Under the pieces are notes generated by a model. That model made no database searches. It saw only the letters and a program-made list of their open reading frames with translations, and was not told where the DNA came from. This document shows, piece after piece, positions 61,672 through 64,000 of a stretch of DNA of 64,000 nt (position 1 is its first letter; each line of letters starts with the position of its first letter). The stretch is from UMGS363 sp051881815 (GTDB lineage Bacteria > Bacillota > Clostridia > Oscillospirales > Ruminococcaceae). The stretch covers positions 13,471-77,470 of the forward strand of contig JBJEQP010000024.1 in assembly GCA_051881815.1 (NCBI GenBank), read 5' to 3'. The position numbers and the translations under genes are program-made.

Positions 61672-62597
61672 TGCACAGAGAGATATTGTATTCGCTTAAA
61701 TCTCCTTACCGTGAGAGCCTTGACGTTACCGGCTTCCGCTTCGGCAGAGGTCAGAAGGCTGTTGCCGTGGTGGGTTCGTTCAGAGGAAATGAAGTCCAGC
61801 AGATGTACGTCTGCTCACAGCTTATCCGTGAGCTTAAAAGCCTTGAAAATCACGGTGGGATAACATCGGGCAAGGAGATACTCGTTATCCCCTGCATCAA
61901 CTATTATTCCATGAACATCGGCAAGCGTTTCTGGGCAATGGACAATACCGATATCAACCGTATGTTCCCGGGATACGATCTCGGCGAAACAACGCAGCGT
62001 ATCGCAGACGGCGTATTCAAGAAGCTTGAAGGCTATGAATACGGCATTCAGCTTGCAAGCTTCTATCAGCCGGGCAATTTCCTTTCCCATGTAAAGATAA
62101 TGGAAACAGGCTTCACGGACAGCGAGCTTCTGAAGCGTTTCGGCCTCGAATACGGCATAATAAGAAAGCCTCGTCCCTATGATACCACAACGCTGAATTA
62201 CAACTGGCAGATATGGGAAACAAAGGCGTTCTCGCTGTACACGAGCGCAACCGATTCTATTGACCCCGATTCCGCAAAGCAGGCTGTTGACGCTATTTTA
62301 CGATTCATGTATGAGTCGGAAATAATCACCAAAAAGATCCGCGTGGGATATAACACCGAAATACTCTCCGAGGAGGGTATCGAACAGATACATACGGTAA
62401 CGGGAGGAATTTTCATAAGCTCCGTTAAGATCGGTCAGCATATAAGCAAGGACGCCGTTATCGGAAGGATCATCGACCCTCTTGACGGTGAAACAAAGTC
62501 GGAGATACGTTCCCCCGTTGACGGTATAATCTACTTTGAGTACACAAATCCGCTGATAAATGAAAATATCGTTTGCTTTAAAATAATCAGGGATTGA
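61668..62597 (+). CDS. AspA/AstE-like paralogue without metal ligands
   Basis: 309 residues from GTG 61668 (AAGGAGG 7 bases upstream); ATG 61671 is also possible. The fold and landmarks match the preceding protein (NRMFPG, C-terminal IDPLDGETKSEIRSPVDGII), but the zinc motif GTHGDE is here GSFRGNE, replacing the His by Arg39, and the later DVHAS is QLASF, losing the second His. It is therefore probably non-catalytic, perhaps a partner of the active paralogue. Overlaps it by 4 bp. Confidence 0.85.
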   Translation: MMHREILYSLKSPYRESLDVTGFRFGRGQKAVAVVGSFRGNEVQQMYVCSQLIRELKSLENHGGITSGKEILVIPCINYYSMNIGKRFWAMDNTDINRMFPGYDLGETTQRIADGVFKKLEGYEYGIQLASFYQPGNFLSHVKIMETGFTDSELLKRFGLEYGIIRKPRPYDTTTLNYNWQIWETKAFSLYTSATDSIDPDSAKQAVDAILRFMYESEIITKKIRVGYNTEILSEEGIEQIHTVTGGIFISSVKIGQHISKDAVIGRIIDPLDGETKSEIRSPVDGIIYFEYTNPLINENIVCFKIIRD

Positions 62598-62617
62598 TTT
62601 GATCAAGACCTTTTTCT

Positions 62618-62650
62618 TCACAGCACTCATAACGGGTGCTGTGTTTTTTT
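62618..62650 (+). terminator. Terminator of the ATP-grasp operon
   Basis: Stem CAGCACTC with GGGTGCTG, followed by TGTTTTTTT. Confidence 0.8.
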
Positions 62651-62651
62651 A

Positions 62652-62970
62652 TACTAATTCCAAACCGTTCTATAGACAAATACGACAGATAGAATAATCC
62701 AAGTCAAGGATGGCGACCGCAGGAAGGCTGGTGCCTGTCATACTAATAACCATTTGTTCTATGGATAAAGACGGTGGATAGAATACGTCCAATCAAGGAA
62801 AACGACTGCAGTCAGGCTGTCGCCTGTCAAAGGAGTTTTACGCAGAGTGGGCGTATTATAGACACCGTATTTATCCATAGGTTAAATGGTTATTAGTATC
62901 AAGGGAGCCTGACGTAGAATTGGATTATTATATCCGAGTATTTAGTCTTACGGTTGGTTTGGAATTAGTA
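62652..62970 (+). repeat. MITE-like element, family B, copy B4, interrupted by A3
   Basis: Starts TACTAATTCCAAACCG and ends GGTTTGGAATTAGTA with TTA on both flanks; total 319 bp because a family A element sits inside, splitting GCCTGTCAAGGGAG after GCCTGTCA. Confidence 0.88.
62741..62898 (+). repeat. MITE-like element, family A, copy A3, nested in B4
   Basis: 158 bp with TACTAATAACC / GGTTATTAGTA ends and TCA duplicated on both sides; removing it and one TCA restores an intact family B sequence. Confidence 0.9.
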
Positions 62971-62990
62971 TTAACTCTACGGTTCGTTGA

Positions 62991-63019
62991 TTGTAAGCTT
63001 AACTCCCACATGATATAAT
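62991..63019 (+). promoter_or_regulatory. Promoter of the CatA-like gene
   Basis: TTGTAA (62991-62996), 17 bp, TATAAT (63014-63019), followed by GGGAGG and the ATG at 63048. Confidence 0.7.
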
Positions 63020-63047
63020 GAATACAACAACCAAGGGAGGTATTATT

Positions 63048-63713
63048 ATGAGAGAATTAAGCTTCACACCTATTGATATCCAATCATGGAAAAGAGGACA
63101 GATTTTTTACTACTTTTCCAAAATGGCACCCACGGGTTATTCGCTTACCGTGAATGTTGATGTTACACACATCAGAAAAGTATTGAAGGAAAACGGCAAA
63201 AAATTCTTCCCTGCATACTTGTGGATCGTAACAAAGCTTTTGAGCGAGCAGCAGGAGTTCAGGATCGCCAAAAAGGACGGACAGCTTGGCGAGTATAACT
63301 ATCTCACTCCCCTTTATGCGTCCTTCCATGACGATGATAAAACTTTTTCACTCATGTGGACAGCGTTTGACTATGATTTCAACGCTTTTTATAACGCTTA
63401 TATTGAAAATCGAAAAAAATACGGCGATAATCACGGAGTCCTTTCACAGCCCGACAGCTTCCCGCCGCCGAACGCATATACCGTTTCCTGCCTGCCGTGG
63501 GTATCGTTCAGCCACTTCGCCGTACACAGCTATGAAAACAAACCGTACTACTTCCCATCATTAGAAGCAGGAAAGTTCTTTGAAAAGGACGGCAGAACGC
63601 TGATGCCGCTTTCGATCACCTGTCATCACGCAACGACCGACGGATATCACATAAGCAGGTTTCTTGAAGCACTTCAAAACGAAATAGACAGCTTTGAGAA
63701 GTATTTTCAATAA
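63048..63713 (+). CDS. CatA-like chloramphenicol acetyltransferase-family protein
   Basis: 221 residues from the ATG at 63048 (GGGAGG 7 bases upstream), the family's usual length. Catalytic His194 in CHHATTDGYH (HHAVCDGFH in CatA), the PWVSFSHF segment at about 150-157 and FPAYLWIVTKL near the N-terminus. It uses acetyl-CoA to acylate a hydroxyl. Chromosomal CatA-like proteins of this kind do not always modify chloramphenicol, so resistance is not claimed. Monocistronic and surrounded by repeats. Confidence 0.9.
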   Translation: MRELSFTPIDIQSWKRGQIFYYFSKMAPTGYSLTVNVDVTHIRKVLKENGKKFFPAYLWIVTKLLSEQQEFRIAKKDGQLGEYNYLTPLYASFHDDDKTFSLMWTAFDYDFNAFYNAYIENRKKYGDNHGVLSQPDSFPPPNAYTVSCLPWVSFSHFAVHSYENKPYYFPSLEAGKFFEKDGRTLMPLSITCHHATTDGYHISRFLEALQNEIDSFEKYFQ

Positions 63714-63806
63714 TACGCCGTGCCTAAATCCATATTTATGATATAAATAATTTATTTTAAAACATATATTGTATCCGTTAAATGAAGTATAATAATAAGT
63801 GACCAA

Positions 63807-63917
63807 GGAAACGCTGATTAATACGTTTATGCCGTTTTTCAAAATGTCCTCAAATACGGAAACTCGTACATTTTTCAAAACGGCGAAACGAACGCTGCAC
63901 TTTAATCAGCGTTTTCC
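63807..63917 (-). repeat. Family C element C4
   Basis: GGAAACGCTGATTAATACG to TTTAATCAGCGTTTTCC, reverse orientation relative to C1 and C2, with the internal inverted GCCGTTTTTCAAAATG / TTTTTCAAAACGGC pair. Flanks are CAA and TAA, so the duplication is imperfect. Confidence 0.75.
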
Positions 63918-63919
63918 TA

Positions 63920-63949
63920 ATCTTTAATCAACCTATAGCCGAGGATTTA
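63920..63949 (+). repeat. Fragment of a family B element
   Basis: The ATAGCCGAGGATTTA segment matches B1/B2; the rest of the B element is missing and A4 begins at its TTA, the same site B3 used in B2. Confidence 0.55.
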
Positions 63950-64000
63950 TACTAATAACCATTTGTTCTATGGATAAAGACGGCGGATAGAATACGTCCA
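63950..64000 (+). repeat. MITE-like element, family A, copy A4 (cut by window end)
   Basis: TACTAATAACCATTTGTT followed by CTATGGATAAAGACGG as in A2 and A3; left flank TTA. The right end is outside the window. Confidence 0.8.

Noticed and set aside
63048..63713. Calling the CatA-like gene a mobile chloramphenicol-resistance gene
   Set aside because: No transposase or integron parts; the neighbouring repeats are found throughout the window, and catalytic-site similarity alone does not show resistance.
1..64000. tRNA, rRNA, prophage and insertion-sequence transposase genes
   Set aside because: None recognised on either strand; the mobile repeats are too short to encode a transposase.

Overview
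The window looks like chromosomal DNA of an anaerobic, Gram-positive, fibre-degrading Clostridia species of the Ruminococcus type. The supporting signs are moderate GC, AGGAGG ribosome-binding sites, lipoproteins and N-terminal membrane anchors without any outer-membrane genes, an arabinose/GH43 operon, and an Flx-Hdr electron-transfer operon. The genus is an inference from protein style; no rRNA or tRNA gene is present to test it.

Layout. 1-7.6 kb (minus): a translationally coupled operon fumC-hdrB-hdrC-hdrA-flxD-flxC-flxB-flxA, the last gene cut by the window edge. Just upstream lies an LDH/MDH-family dehydrogenase whose specificity residue points to malate. 8.8-9.3 kb: a decayed SpoIIE-type phosphatase C-terminus. 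9.6-19.7 kb: a nucleotide-signalling neighbourhood with two diguanylate cyclases, a CHASE2 adenylate cyclase, a TIM-barrel protein, and a 1361-residue FecR/Thr-rich/ten-repeat envelope protein under a c-di-GMP-I riboswitch. 20-26.5 kb: an unrecognised membrane protein, then a YhgE-like/MMPL export operon with a divergent TetR regulator. 26.7-32.9 kb: GH43 and araD-araB-araA, divergent from an AraC-type regulator.

33-52.2 kb appears to be a phosphate-stress island: alkaline phosphatase; a Na/Pi cotransporter with PhoU-like tail, a PstS-like lipoprotein with its two halves in circularly permuted order, Ppk1 and CorA; a UgpB/A/E-like ABC importer with a TIM-barrel protein and a HAD hydrolase; and an operon SBP-VWA / XpaC / SBP / TelA. 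Four promoters there carry 10-12-bp-spaced TTTACA/TTAACC-like hexamers resembling Pho boxes, two of them in nearly identical promoter copies. 52-57.6 kb: a tandem-MerR regulator, a TetR/Rph-like phosphotransferase pair, and a FUSC membrane protein fused to a degenerate HAD domain. 57.8-62.6 kb: an operon of circularly permuted ATP-grasp, alpha-E, transglutaminase and two AspA/AstE-like proteins, the second lacking the metal ligands. 63 kb: a CatA-like acetyltransferase.

The intergenic spaces carry at least four families (A-D) of short terminal-inverted-repeat elements of about 40-160 bp. They make 3-bp duplications (mostly TTA) and are nested inside one another, so they behave as MITE-like non-autonomous mobile elements; no transposase is present here.
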